A stretch of DNA of 64,000 nt, taken from assembly GCA_019614645.1 (NCBI GenBank), contig JABWDB010000012.1, positions 5,456,001 to 5,520,000 of the forward strand. The letters run 5' to 3'. The position numbers and the translations under genes were made by a program. This stretch comes from Stratiolaelaps scimitus (Eukaryota > Arthropoda > Arachnida > Mesostigmata > Laelapidae). Each line of letters opens with the position of its first letter. The stretch's first letter is position 1. The notes under the pieces are model-generated. The model searched no databases, was not told where the DNA came from, and was given only the letters and a program-made list of their open reading frames with translations. This document shows positions 36,723 through 48,124 of the stretch, piece by piece.

Positions 36723-38457
36723 TTATTACTGACTTTCTCCTCGTTGGGGTGCCCTTTTGAGATTCTCTCGGAAAATACTTGCCAAACAGAATTCTCACCC
36801 TTATATGATTCTCACCCACGCAGAGTAGCCTTGCACGTGATTACAGACATATTAAGGTATCATGCATTCGTACAATGGCACCACAGGGTATCATCATCAG
36901 CTTCGGAAATTCGAAATGATATGCTCACTGTCTCTCTTCATCTACCACCACCACCACCCTCCGTTCATTGGCCTGCCTTCGAATTATCTCTACGTTAGCA
37001 TATGGCCGTTCCAGCTTCTCTGTCATTTCAGTTTCGTCGGCTCCAGCCACTGTCGTTAGTGCGTACGAACCTCAGGGGATTCGAGGAACGTGTACGGGTT
37101 ACGATAGCCGCAGATCGACGCGGTCGAATGGCCGAATGAGAGAGCGAACTAATGAATGAGACGGCGTCAAGCCGAAGTGTCACCGCATCCGAATATTAAT
37201 GAACTCACCCACTATTGGTCTGCTCAGAGCTGCCAGCAGCTACCTACGATTAGTTGAGTAGACCGCTTTGCCTTAACGTACTCAGCTCCGCCCGTTCTAC
37301 GAACGATCCCCGGAGATTTGTTCGGAGACGAGCGCATCTCAAGGGACCCTTGCTCTCCCTGTGTCAACGTGTGGCGAGTGCACTGATCGAACGGCTGAGA
37401 CAGTTTCTCCGGCGCTGCAGATGTGAAGACGAAGAAGAAGTCACTTCTCTCTCTGTCTCTCTCTCTTCGTTAGCCATCCATATGGAGCACGAGATGTTTG
37501 CGAGAGACACAACGGCAGTCGGCGCGCGCATCAAGGTGCACCGACCGAGAGACCGCCCGCATCGAGCACCAAATCGAGCCCGGCAGCCCTTGCGGTGCAA
37601 GCGAAGCGTGTGATTGCATGCGTCGCACGAAGCGCGGCACGGGAGCGCTCGAGGTGGAGGCTGAGGTAAGATGTGCGACGGCGGCGGCGGCGGCAGAAGC
37701 CGATGGGAGGGAGAGACAGGGGGGAATTTTGCATCACAAAACAATTCTCCTCGTCGTTGATCTCACAGCCGCCGCCCGAGATCATTATTGTAATCACGGA
37801 GAGCACATTGACATATAGACATTGCTGTTCAGTGTCAGTGTTATGACTTCGGACGAAGTAGCCTGCGCTGCACAACGGCTAATCGAGCGCATAATATTCG
37901 GCCTGCGAAGCGGCGACAACACTTAGCGCTCGCGATGAGCGACGGAGCTGTTTAGAGAATTGTATTGAAACTACAATGGATTGACGACGACGATCGTGTG
38001 TATTATATGCGAGTGTTTCATTTATTTGCGCGTACATTCATGCGTCGCTGAATCTACAAGTCTCTGAGCTTTCTCTGGCGCAACGATACAGATTCTGCTA
38101 TTCCGACGAAGAGCTCGTTGACAGCACGGGCTGAGAGGGAGGTGGCGACCTCGGGGGTGACGATAAAGCGTCAATCAGGAAATTGAATCGGTATAGAGGA
38201 CTTTCTCTCTCTGCTCTCGTCGCCGATCTTGAAGAAGACGAGATCATCTGAGCGGTATACGAGATCAGGATTACATACGGATATATTTTCTTGACTGTCT
38301 ACAATATTCGAATAGATACATCCGAATCTAGTGTGGTCTACACTGCTAAGGGGTTACACAGCGTATTTTGAGTGGGTGATTGAGTTCTGCAGGAGAGCTC
38401 TTGCGGAAGCAACTCTGAGGGGTTTTCTGAGCGCGTCAGTCTGGATGCGCAGTGAGC
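36723..38457. other. Gene-free stretch
   Basis: A GC-rich part near 37.4-37.7 kb has CT and GGC repeats and a donor-like GCTGAG/GTAAGA after a short ATG frame (37619). It could be a first exon, but nothing else supports this. Confidence 0.4.
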
Positions 38458-38604
38458 AACGGAATTAGCGCCAGATAGTTCTTGAATTGATTGCACCATC
38501 TTATGATTACCAGAGTAAATATATATATAATATATATGTATATATATATTGGTAATTATAAGCTAATGAAATCAATTCAAGAACTGCCTGGCGCTAATTC
38601 CGTT
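38458..38604. repeat. Inverted repeat (fold-back), 55-bp arms with TA-rich loop
   Basis: The left arm 38458-38512 starts AACGGAATTAGCGCCA. It pairs with 38550-38604, which ends TGGCGCTAATTCCGTT, with 48 of 55 positions matching. The loop is a (TA)n-like stretch. It encodes no protein. It could be a MITE or a hairpin-RNA source. Confidence 0.8.
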
Positions 38605-38622
38605 TATTATTTTTTATTTTTA

Positions 38623-38863
38623 ATTTCATTATGAATTATCACACATCGCTTCTAAGTACAATTACAGACTATGAAATTTGAGATTACCATCACATTCCTC
38701 CGGACCGGCGTTTGGGCGCGAAATAAAAATGTTCTACCGCACAGTTCTAAGTTGGGCGCGCGCCCAAACGCCAATCCGGCGTAATGAGGTGATGATCTCA
38801 AATCTCATCGTCTGCAATTGTATTATACTTTAAGAGCGACCTGTGACAATCTATAATGAAAAT
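38623..38863. repeat. Inverted repeat (fold-back), about 100-bp arms
   Basis: The left arm (38623-38720) pairs with the right arm (38759-38863) with scattered mismatches and a few small indels. The ends are ATTTCATTAT/ATAATGAAAAT. The inner part is GGCGTTTGGGCGCG paired with CGCGCCCAAACGCC. The loop is about 38 bases. It lies only 18 bases from the neighbouring fold-back. No transposase is present. A non-autonomous fold-back transposon is the likeliest reading. Confidence 0.8.
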
Positions 38864-39399
38864 ACACAAGAACATCCGCTCACGGACAACATTACTATTG
38901 TATAAAATGTTACTCTATATACACTCACACACACACACACACCAGGCAGATAAATGCCCGCCCAAGATATACGCGACGTCCGCACAATGGACAAGGTGAT
39001 ACGAGCGTTTTTTTTCACGGCCCTCAATCCGTTGCTCGCAAGACCCGCCGTCTTGCTTTTGATTTGACCAGCCATTAGTGTGAGAAAATGAGTTCGCATT
39101 GACGGCAACGGGCTTTCTCGCGAGAGGATACTCGCTATTCTATGTTCCTCGGTTGGTTTCTGACTGGACGACACAGTTGGCCTGTCCGGAGCAGCGCGGC
39201 GTGGACATCTTAAGCTGCCACCTTCACACATTCGCCTCGTTTGGACACACCACATCGTCTATCGTCTCCGCAAGGATCAGCGGAATCGTCGATGGGCGGG
39301 TAGAGAGAGAGCGGATTCGAAAGAGTACACAACATATAGTAGGCATTGCATGGGTCCGGCCACTGCGTCCCTCTGTACGAGGCGATACAACGACATGAT

Positions 39400-39400
39400 G

Positions 39401-39433
<33 letters not shown>
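39400..39433 (+). repeat. (ATA)11 trinucleotide repeat
   Basis: 34 bases of ATA triplets, uninterrupted. Confidence 0.93.
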
Positions 39434-39437
<4 letters not shown>

Positions 39438-41259
39438 CAGTGACAATACCCCCTCCTTGACTGGAGATCGATTCAAAGCCAATCACACAGCTGTCATCGA
39501 GTTATCGACTTAATCCCCGCTTGTATCCTCCGTATGAGAGCTGTTCGGGTTGAACGCCAAGAGGGCTCAAAGCGACCACTGCACTACTTGTGAATCGGCA
39601 ACGCTCGACGACGGCTCGTAGCTACATCACGGACGGGCTTGAGTGAAGATATCCTTCATAGCCCGTCCCGCTCGCCCGTTCAGTCTCACGGCAGTGTGCG
39701 ACCAGCAACTGCCGAACAGTGCAATGTCGGCGTTGTCATCGCTCTCGAATCGGACAACGGAGGTGGTCATCAGTACATGGACGAACCCCATATTACCTGT
39801 TGATCAGAGCGTGGTGTAGGTCACCGGTCGGCGCTAGTCACCCGCATTCGTGGCCGTTCGTCGGAGTTACTCGAGGAAGACAACAAGAACGAGAGCTTTC
39901 AGTGTCTGTTGCGTTCCTCTTCGCTCGATCTGGTATAGAAGCGATTGGAAGAGAGGTTTCGCTTAGGGTGTATGACATATTATTCATAACACACACACAC
40001 ATATATATATATATATTTTTTTTAGTGTCTCTATTTCATTGCGACAGTGCACGTGGGTACCTTGCGGATTGCGTTCGCAAGCGACCAACATGACACATTA
40101 CGACATGGGTATCGTGGCACGGTCGTAGGTTGAGTCAGCTGAAAGAAGGTGGCAAATCAAGGATCATCCAATGTAATGCGCTACGGCGTATCTGCTACTT
40201 AATAGTATTTTGGCGGAGTCATGTCTGTGTTTGCTGCCCGGGGTGGTCCAGGCCCCGCCATGATCGGTTATTTGGCCTGTGCCTTTTATCTTGTTGTCTG
40301 AACGCTATCCGCAATGGTTACCAGCACTAACGCGTTCACGACATCGAACAACTGACCTGTAGAGCTTCTGAGTGCTGACTGTTTCCGGATACACTTTCGG
40401 CTTTCACGAATTTCTCATAAATCATATAGAACCCAGTGTCAAATGTTACTTGCTAACCTACCAAACGTTTCATCATTAGCTCTTGATTTTTGCGGACAGG
40501 ACGGCCATTCAACAAAAGCCGAGTGACGCTCTCAAAAGTGAAACACACTTACTCAGTGACACTGTGTACAACGTTACGGCCACACAGACCGATACGTGCA
40601 CACGCACACATACAGACACACTTTTCCCGAATCTATTCGTATTTGTGATTGATGATATCAATAAATGGAGTTTTTTTTTGTTTCGAGCACTTGCCCTTCG
40701 ATGCGCACGAACCCAAAATCCAAATACACGCAACGTAAAAATTGGCCCAATCAGTGAACACAGGAAGCAAGGTCATATATTTATGTTCAAACTCGTTGCG
40801 TCACATAAGACCTATTCGCTGTCCGCATGTTACAACCGTCCGTAGGCGACAATCGAACTCGTCCAGGCCCCGTGTTGTCCGGCTCCTGTCGAGAGATTGC
40901 GCGGCCGAAACATCTCCAGCCACCCTCCTTACACTCCCATAAAGGATAGTTAATGAGAGTTGTTGTTGTTGCCGGTTTGGCCGAAGTCGAAACACGAGAG
41001 AAGTCATCCTGTCCCGCGGTTGGCGTCCGTCCGGTGACGAAATATCCACGCCGCGACAAGATGAAATTCAATGCTCGCCTCTTGAGTTTCGCCCGGAGTC
41101 GCCCGTCCGACTGGGACGAAGTGTCTAGTTACGTCCGGGAAGACGGGCCAACGAAGCGTGTCTTCAGTCAAGGTCTCGAAGTTAATTTCCGCAATTCGCA
41201 ATGTTCCCTGTTCGTGCCTCCTCGAGCCATCATCGAGCGTCTGCGAATCTCGTTAGTCC

Positions 41260-41260
41260 C

Positions 41261-41304
<44 letters not shown>
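41260..41304 (+). repeat. (GCG)15 trinucleotide repeat
   Basis: 45 bases of perfect GCG triplets lie in a CpG-rich neighbourhood. The three frames give poly-Ala, poly-Arg and poly-Gly. It resembles CGG repeats found in 5' UTRs or Ala-tract exons. No flanking domain identifies a host gene. Confidence 0.9.
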
Positions 41305-43023
41305 AGGATGGGATAATTACGACGACATGTCTGCCTCTCGAGTTAGTCATTTTGGCATTTTTCTTTCTCGCTCCGTCGTCGAGTACTATACAGTGCAGTG
41401 CGAAACTCCAGCGGTACTAGGTGTGTTTCAACACCGCAGCGGAGTTGCTCGGTTCCCCTTGGAGCCGGAGGCGGACAAGTTCTCTCTGTTGTCACTGTCG
41501 TTTGTGTATACTCGCTGAGACCCATGTCACTGCACATTGTTGTAAATGAGTTGGCGGCATTTATTCATTCGCGTTCGACACGGGGAGCAGTCGGATCTTC
41601 ATTCGGAACCGTTCATATGCACGATGGTATCAATGATTCCCTCAACTGGACTACGAGAACAGCTCTTACGATAACGGATAACACGACACATCGTGTGCTT
41701 TCCAGACAACCAAATATGAGCTTCGTTCCGATATGCGCAAAGCTTCCAGTGGCTTCTTTAAGTCGTTTTGTCCTTACGATGTGTTTAACAAGTCAACCTG
41801 AAAAGAGTCCGAAAACGAGAGATGAGCAGGATAGTTAACGAAGCAATGCTTCGTAACGCATCTGCACATCTGTACCCATAGTTAATGGGAGACGAGCGAC
41901 TGGCGGCTACAGGATGCTCACCGTCAACGGCAACACACTACGCGATACGCCTCGTAAACTACAAAGAAAGGGAATGAGTGCACAGTCTTGAAAGGAGAAA
42001 ATATTAGATGACGAAGAAGAGCCCGATGAAGCACAGCGATGCGACTTCGCTTGTCTCACCGTCGTCCTCACGAGGCCGGCGGCAGCAAGCGCCGCTGAAG
42101 CGACCGCCTGCAGCGGGTACCTGCATACAGGGAGATACAAAAAATAAACGAATTTCCCAGAGATCCCTATGCCAGCGTATTCTATTATATGCATGTTCCG
42201 TTCTCTGGGCCATGCTACCCGTTCTGTTAATGAACTACGATGAAGCTTGCCTTGTTATCCCCTGTCGGTCATGTCTATCTTCTCGAGAGTCAACGCTACG
42301 CGAACGACGCTCGCTGCTGCAACACGAAGAAGCCTAAAGACATCCTCGAGATCAGGTCGCCACTGCGCGTCCTCCTCGGTGTGCACTCAGTGGCGGTCTG
42401 CGTCGGCAGCGGCTTCAGAGGCAGTGCGCTGCACCCTTGGAGAGGGCCACCCCAGAACTTCAATTGAGCAGAGCGAGCGAGGCGGGTATGCTGTCAGTCA
42501 CAGACAACACGGTGACATACAGAAGCTACCGTCCCGAGACGATCAAACATCAACAACAAAGTCAACATACAATACAGACTGACTCAGCAACAACAGCAAC
42601 AGCCAGAACAACAACAACAACAAGTCAGTCTTACTCATTTCAAGCAATCTTTTCAGGTCGGTGTTTGTTCCTCTGCTGCTGCTGCTGCTGCTGTTGTTGT
42701 GTGCACAGCAAGACAACTACAGTGGGCACGGAGTACGGCAGAGGACTTCTGTGGGATGGGAAACTCCAGAAACAAATCCCCTGCTCCCGGACAAACGCCC
42801 ACGGGTAGACTGTACGCGAGCGTTGAGTATAGTATAACTACGAGACTGTTATTTCGACTGTGTTTTTGCGACAGAAACTATCTTCAGTGAAATCCCCTTT
42901 TTGGATTGAGTTTGCCCATATAGATATGTATTATTATATATACAAGATGTGTAAATGATATCACAGCATATAATGAAAAAAAGGTTGACACGATTTTGCT
43001 GATTGATCGATTGGGATAGACCA

Positions 43024-43035
43024 ATCTGGTGAAAG
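43024..43035 (+). repeat. Target-site duplication, left copy
   Basis: ATCTGGTGAAAG is identical to 43426-43437 and sits exactly at the 3' boundary of the minus-strand LINE fragment. Confidence 0.7.
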
Positions 43036-43425
43036 CTCCAAAAATCGTTTATTCAAACATACGGTAGGTCGGTATTTCTAGGGATTATGGGGGGGGGGGG
43101 TGAGGACGACAATGTCCCGAGGAAGGCGATGGCATTGCCTCTCTGCACGGCGAGGGACAGGCGCTGCAGGAGGAAAGAGCCAGCGCGCTTGTCCCCGGTG
43201 GCGCGGATCAACCTGTGGTAGACCCCCTCGAGGAAGTTCGCAGTGAGAGGGCCGTGCCCGCCCAAGGTCTCAAAGGCAAGGGGGGAAAACAGGTGGGTTG
43301 CTTGGAGTGCGGCGTACTTCCTTAGCTTTGCCCGTTCCGCACGCGCTACTGCGTAACCGGGGATGGTTGCACAGTGGTTGACATAAGAAGGTGCTAGAGT
43401 GTCAACCACAGTGCCGTCCCAGACG
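43036..43425 (-). mobile_element. 5'-truncated LINE fragment (R2-like endonuclease tail)
   Basis: On the minus strand an open frame from 43425 to the stop at 43053-43055 begins VWDGTVVDTLAPSYV and continues with KLRKYAALQ, FETLGGHGP, FLLQRLSLAVQRGNA and FLGTL. This is the conserved C-terminus of a LINE polyprotein family found in many invertebrates. I believe it is the restriction-like endonuclease end of R2-type elements, with the Asp in WDGT as a catalytic-type residue. AATAAA overlaps the stop. The segment is bounded on both sides by the same 12 bases, ATCTGGTGAAAG (43024-43035 and 43426-43437). This fits a target-site duplication around a 5'-truncated insertion. A G12/C12 run (43089-43100) encodes consecutive prolines inside the frame. 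Confidence 0.83.
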
Positions 43426-43437
43426 ATCTGGTGAAAG
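43426..43437 (+). repeat. Target-site duplication, right copy
   Basis: ATCTGGTGAAAG repeats 43024-43035 and coincides with the point where LINE coding similarity begins on the minus strand. Confidence 0.7.
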
Positions 43438-44545
43438 TGTATACACTACTGTATCTAAGTAAATTCTCTGGGCTCACTCACAGCCTTAAACATCTAACAG
43501 GTACAACTTCTTTCGGTATTACCTCATACGACGGACACTACTATACTACTGGAGGGCCAGGAACATCGTGTCAGCTTAAAGGCATTGACTGGGCTAAGTA
43601 CGCAAGAACGAGACATCCATCTCCGATCGATCTCCCGTTGTAGAGGGTCCTGTGTAGCGCCCCCAAGAGTTCTCATAAGAGCGAGACCCAACTGAAATCG
43701 GATCCCTATGGTGTCACTTCATTACCACCCGTTTTTTTAGATGTGTGTGTGTGTGATGTAACTCGATCGAGTGCCGAATGTCCAACATGCGCTTCCCTGC
43801 GGAGGCTCCCCTGAACCTGTGTTTTATCTTCGAGAAGTTCTACTTAAGGTTGAAAGACAGGAGTGTTGTGTGCTGCGAATACCATTGTGTCGGTCTCGCA
43901 TGGACCTGCCTGTATTCTTCAACGTCCTTTTGTAACTTTGTAGTGCGGTCAATGTCGATCTCGTAACAGCACTGTCCTCGGCGTATGAATCTAGGGTCGA
44001 TCATTTCGGTCTTTTGGCCCGTGCAGATTCTTTTACGTTGTCGTTCTTTGTTTGTCAGGTAAGGCAAGGTTCTCACGTAAGAACGCATACGTCAGATACA
44101 AGCCTTCCATTATCGGTCTGTAAAGAAGCGATTATTCAAAGGGATTTATTGTGCCGCGTGCCTCAAAGCCTAACGATCCTAGTAGAAAACAGTGATTTCT
44201 AACGGTCACGCCTAGAGCACACCTTCATCTTACTAATTAGCTCCTTCTTCCTCTATCCTAGAGTGACACCAAACGGAACACGTTCTTGCATTAGCATTTT
44301 AACATTTCTCAATGGGTCCAACCGACACCTTATATTATCTCAGTAGCAACTCTCCACGACAAAACAGAGTCATCCAGCTCGACCACGAACGCCTGACAAT
44401 GCAAGGCCAGTGAAGTTCCTCTCAAGGAAAACCCCCAACTCTGAAAGCACCAGAACAGTCGTCAGTCGAATCCGTCCGAATCGTCCGAAATCGACAGTCT
44501 GAACTATCCGCCGAAGAAATCGGAATCGCTCCTCCTACCCCCCCT

Positions 44546-44593
44546 TCTCTCTCTTTCTCTCTCTCTCCCCATCTCTCTCTCTCTCTCTCTCTC
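44546..44593 (+). repeat. (CT)n microsatellite, imperfect
   Basis: About 48 bases of CT with two short interruptions. Confidence 0.92.
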
Positions 44594-44780
44594 ACAAGTT
44601 CTCGTTTGCTTCGTTATCTCGCAAAATAAATGACTTACTTCATGGTTCGTTTTTGTGACGCTTTCTTCTCCCGGGCCATTTTTTCTCGTTTGGTTCATTC
44701 ATTTCCTCCTCCTCGTCGTCGTTATCGTCTTCTTCTTCTCGATCGTCAGCGCTAACAGCGGCAAAGGCGCTGTCGGCCGC

Positions 44781-44800
44781 CGCTCGCTCGCTCGCTCGCT
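44781..44800 (+). repeat. (CGCT)5 tetranucleotide repeat
   Basis: Five perfect CGCT units. A shorter relative (CTCGCTCGCTCGCTC) is at about 44943-44957. Confidence 0.85.
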
Positions 44801-45984
44801 TTTGTCTCGCTTCGACCGACTTTAGTCTCGGTTGATCCCGATCTTCTGTCCCTGAGCTTCTGCGGCCATGTGTGTATGTGTCAATGCGGAGGGAATCGGC
44901 AAGGCTCAGTAGGCCTCCACTTCTGTTTTGCGCTCTCTCTCTCTCGCTCGCTCGCTCTCTGCATCTACCGATCTCGCTCGGCCTCATCGGTGCCTGTCTC
45001 GAGTACCCGTCTCGCTCTCCCTCGTTCGAGCGACACTCTCCTCGAACTCCGCGCTCCGGAGTGTGACGTCGTGCCCATCATTGTCCAGGCGTACCACACA
45101 TCAATGGATGAACGAACGAATGGATCCAGGAGTGGACAGAATCGAATTACGGCTAGCAGGCGACCAGGAACAACGGGACGAAGTAATCGGCATCACTAGA
45201 CACCACGTCATGGTCCCCACCTTTTATCCCGGCATCTTTATGCCACCCCCGCGAACGACCCGAACTCATCCACTGGTTCACTCCTGTGTCCCCTCTCTCT
45301 TCCCTCTATAATTTCACTATGTCTATTCGATATCTCTTTATTGGGGCCGTATCGTAAATTCACTATGGCCTTGTCTAATGTTTTCGGGGCTGACTCTCAG
45401 CCAACGTTTAACGTCCACGGTACTGCTTTCGGCATTGCTTCGTGAGACGGACAAACCCCAAAGCGTACCCATCGACGTGTCATCTCCGGTTGCCTGGCGT
45501 GCACGAGTGCACCCATCAGACCACTGGGCTCCTATCACAGTAGACGCAGTACCTCAAAGAGCACGGGAAGCTCAGCAATTACACACAAAATCTGGTTCCC
45601 AACAAAATCAATGTCCACAGATTCCCCTAACACCGTTCAATCTGCCCATGCATGGCTATTTACAGTTCGTCTTTATCGTTTTCTATGAAAAATATGGCTT
45701 GTTTTCCCGCCCCGGGTTCGCATTTACTGGGTCCTCTGCTCTCTCGTTAGCGTGTCACCTACCCTTCAAGCTGATGAGAGTTTTGCTGCGGTTAAAGCTG
45801 CTAGTCCCGTGCGTTTTCGCTGCTGCCGCCGCCGTTCCCTCCCGATCAAGGATCACTGCTCGGTAGACAGTTCCAACTGTCACCCTTCAGCTGCGATTTC
45901 TAATTGTGACTGCGCAATGCTCTTCCATTCTTCCCTTCTATATGCCACTCTCTAGCGCGATCCCTCTCCATACACACAGATGTG

Positions 45985-46144
45985 TATATATATATATATA
46001 TATAGTATCTATGCATATATATATATATATATATAGTATCTATGCATATATATATATATATATATAGTATCTATGCATATATATATATATATATATAGTA
46101 TCTATGCATATATATATATATATATATATAGTATCTATGCATAT
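45985..46144. repeat. Minisatellite, five copies of a 31-bp unit
   Basis: The unit is a (TA)n stretch followed by GTATCTATGCA. The AG of each AGTATC core falls at 46004, 46035, 46066, 46097 and 46130. The spacing is therefore 31, 31, 31 and 33 bases, the last unit carrying one extra TA. Confidence 0.92.
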
Positions 46145-46377
46145 GCGCGAATATTTGTATCGCCAAATGCGTCACAGCCACTGTGGCTGCCGTAGCTATG
46201 TGTGACAACTATTGGCCGGCGAAGTGGCTCATTGGCTTCGTAACGCCAGCGCCGGGGTCTGTCGCTATGCGCTCTGCGCTGGAGAAGAAAAACCCAAGGA
46301 AAAGTCGGCTACGATGACGACGATTGCCACCACCACTTCTACTATTGGTACAAGCGCGAAGTTGAATGCTTCGAGCG

Positions 46378-47094
46378 TCAGCGGGAGAAGCGGTATTCGC
46401 TGAGTTCGAAGTTCGCAATTGAATTGAACAGAATTCGATGCTGAGAGTGTGTCCGTGTGTGTCGTTTCGCTCTCGAATCCACAATGCGTACCATCATCTC
46501 CAAAATGCTCGGTGCCATATGAACTGCTAAGCAGCTCGCTGCCGCTGACAGTCGGCGATCGTCAGTCGGGCAGCTACATCGAGCACGGGAGTGCCGCACG
46601 ATGTGGTGGCCTTGGAAGGTGACAGACGATGCGGTTAGAACAGTACGAATGCGGCATGAACGAGCCTGACCGAGTCCTGTAGCCGAGCGACAGACAATCG
46701 AACAAAGAGCATGAGGCAGACCGCGAGAGACAGAGAGAGATCCGTAACAGTCTCGAATTGAAGCGTCGAATCTACGCCGCAGTACATATGCAAACAGCAA
46801 CGACCCTCGTTGAGGATCACTATCAATTTCGCAATGCGCGAGTGTGGCTTCGTTCGTTGACTGCATTCGTTGGTCGTCATGAAAAGGAGGCAGGCGATAA
46901 CGGCGACCAGGACGGTGTGTGTCTCTCTCTGTGCAAAGGCACACCAATCGAGTTATTGATGTTATAGGGATTCTGAAGTAGTTCTGGCCCGAAGTTGCTT
47001 TGCTGGCCGTCGGCTGTTGGAGAGAGAGAGAGAGAGGAGAGGTAAACGGTGCATGTGTGGAATCATTGCGACGAGCTCTGCCAACGAAGGACAA
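46378..47094 (-). CDS. Unidentified 238-residue open frame
   Basis: This is the longest open frame in the window after the bHLH gene. It holds no recognisable domain, signal peptide or membrane segment. It is rich in Arg, Ser and His and contains a Ser-Leu run from a (GA)n tract. Its length is marginal for chance in 64 kb, so it is recorded but not believed. Confidence 0.12.
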   Translation of the reverse strand: MSFVGRARRNDSTHAPFTSPLSLSLQQPTASKATSGQNYFRIPITSITRLVCLCTERDTHRPGRRYRLPPFHDDQRMQSTNEATLAHCEIDSDPQRGSLLFAYVLRRRFDASIRDCYGSLSVSRGLPHALCSIVCRSATGLGQARSCRIRTVLTASSVTFQGHHIVRHSRARCSCPTDDRRLSAAASCLAVHMAPSILEMMVRIVDSRAKRHTRTHSQHRILFNSIANFELSEYRFSR

Positions 47095-47552
47095 CAGTTT
47101 AAGGATAGGCTATGATGTCCTTGTTGCTTGAATAGAGGAGCTACTCGCTTAAGCTGCTAGTGAGGTTTTGTAGCTTCGTTGGCCACGGGCGCAGTCGTTG
47201 ACAGCGATAATACAGCCGTGCGTTGGTAGCTTACCAAATGCCCATCACTGCTTTGTTAGCACAACATACGCAATGGAACGAGTTTGTTTGCACGAGTCAT
47301 GGGTCTCGTACGCAACCTCGTCATCGGGCGGTCGATGTAACAACGCGTCATAATGAATGAGGAGGTCGCAATATGGGAAGTCGTAAGTGTGATCAATGTT
47401 AGCTCGAGGGGGCTGTTGTCCTCTGAGCTGCTTCTGTTGCGACTGCTTTCAGTTAGAGACAGACCTTTCTGGATATCGACAGAATTCGCTCACGCATAAC
47501 AACGACAGCATAACAGTCAACTTTTGGGCAGATCTTACCATCTGCAAAACAA

Positions 47553-48124
47553 GCGTCGCGCCACGTACCGTGGGGCGGGCAGTCCTGGAAGGACTTCCGC
47601 ATAACGGCTGGGGTTCCGCAAGGCTCAATCCTTGGCCTCCTGCTCTGGAACATCGGGTACGACGGTGTCCTGGGGATCAGGCACCTTCCCACGCGGGTAG
47701 ACCTGAACGCATACGCGGACGATCTCGCCGCCACGGTGCAAGCAAGGACTCCCGAAGAGCTAGAGGGGAACCCGAACCAGACACTTGATGAGATTCAGTT
47801 CTGGATGGAACAACACGGACTTGAGCTAGCGCCATCGAAGAGTGAGGCCATCCTCCTCATCGGTAGGGACCGGTGTCGTGGCTGGAAATACCAGGTGGTG
47901 AAATAAACTACCTCCTCACCTAGGTCGTGACAGGGCACGGAGACTCCAAATCCTACCTCCATAGGATTCGTTAGGCCCCGGCGGACATGTGCGTGTTGTA
48001 CGATGCAGGAGTCGCGGACGCCGAAGTGACAAGGGCCATTCAAGACGGGATCCGAAGGTTCGTTTCCCACATGCGCCTGGACAGGGACAAGTGATTTTGA
48101 CTTGGGGCACTTCTATAAAAAAAG
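47553..48124 (+). mobile_element. Fossil R1-like non-LTR retrotransposon, internally deleted
   Basis: One frame (about 47553-47906) encodes the reverse transcriptase core: TAGVPQGSILG, then LLWNIGYDGVL, the catalytic NAYADDLAA, and FWMEQHGLELAPSKSEA. This order is typical of the R1 and related LINE clades, whose ORF2 product copies element RNA at the nicked target. The frame stops at 47904. A second frame (47900-48094) then encodes the extreme C-terminus of the same kind of protein: NYLLT, stop, VVTGHGDSKSYLHR, then a damaged zinc-knuckle stretch (MCVLYDAGVADAEVT) that has lost expected Cys/His residues. The several hundred residues normally between the two parts are missing. Two further in-frame stops (47921 and near 47972) confirm it is dead. 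A short A-run near 48117-48124 may mark the 3' end. Assignment to R1 rather than a sister clade is from memory of the motifs. Confidence 0.85.

Larger units (their letters stand above)
38864..43023. other. Gene-free stretch with trinucleotide repeats
   Basis: Contains (CA)n at about 38926-38942, (ATA)11, (GCG)15 and CAA/CTG-type triplets near 42.55-42.70 kb. The GC-rich 41.0-41.5 kb part resembles a CpG-rich 5' end, without a recognisable protein. Confidence 0.45.
43438..45984. other. Gene-free stretch
   Basis: CT and CGCT repeats dominate 44.5-45.0 kb. Open frames here are Ser/Leu/Arg-rich translations of these repeats. Confidence 0.5.
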
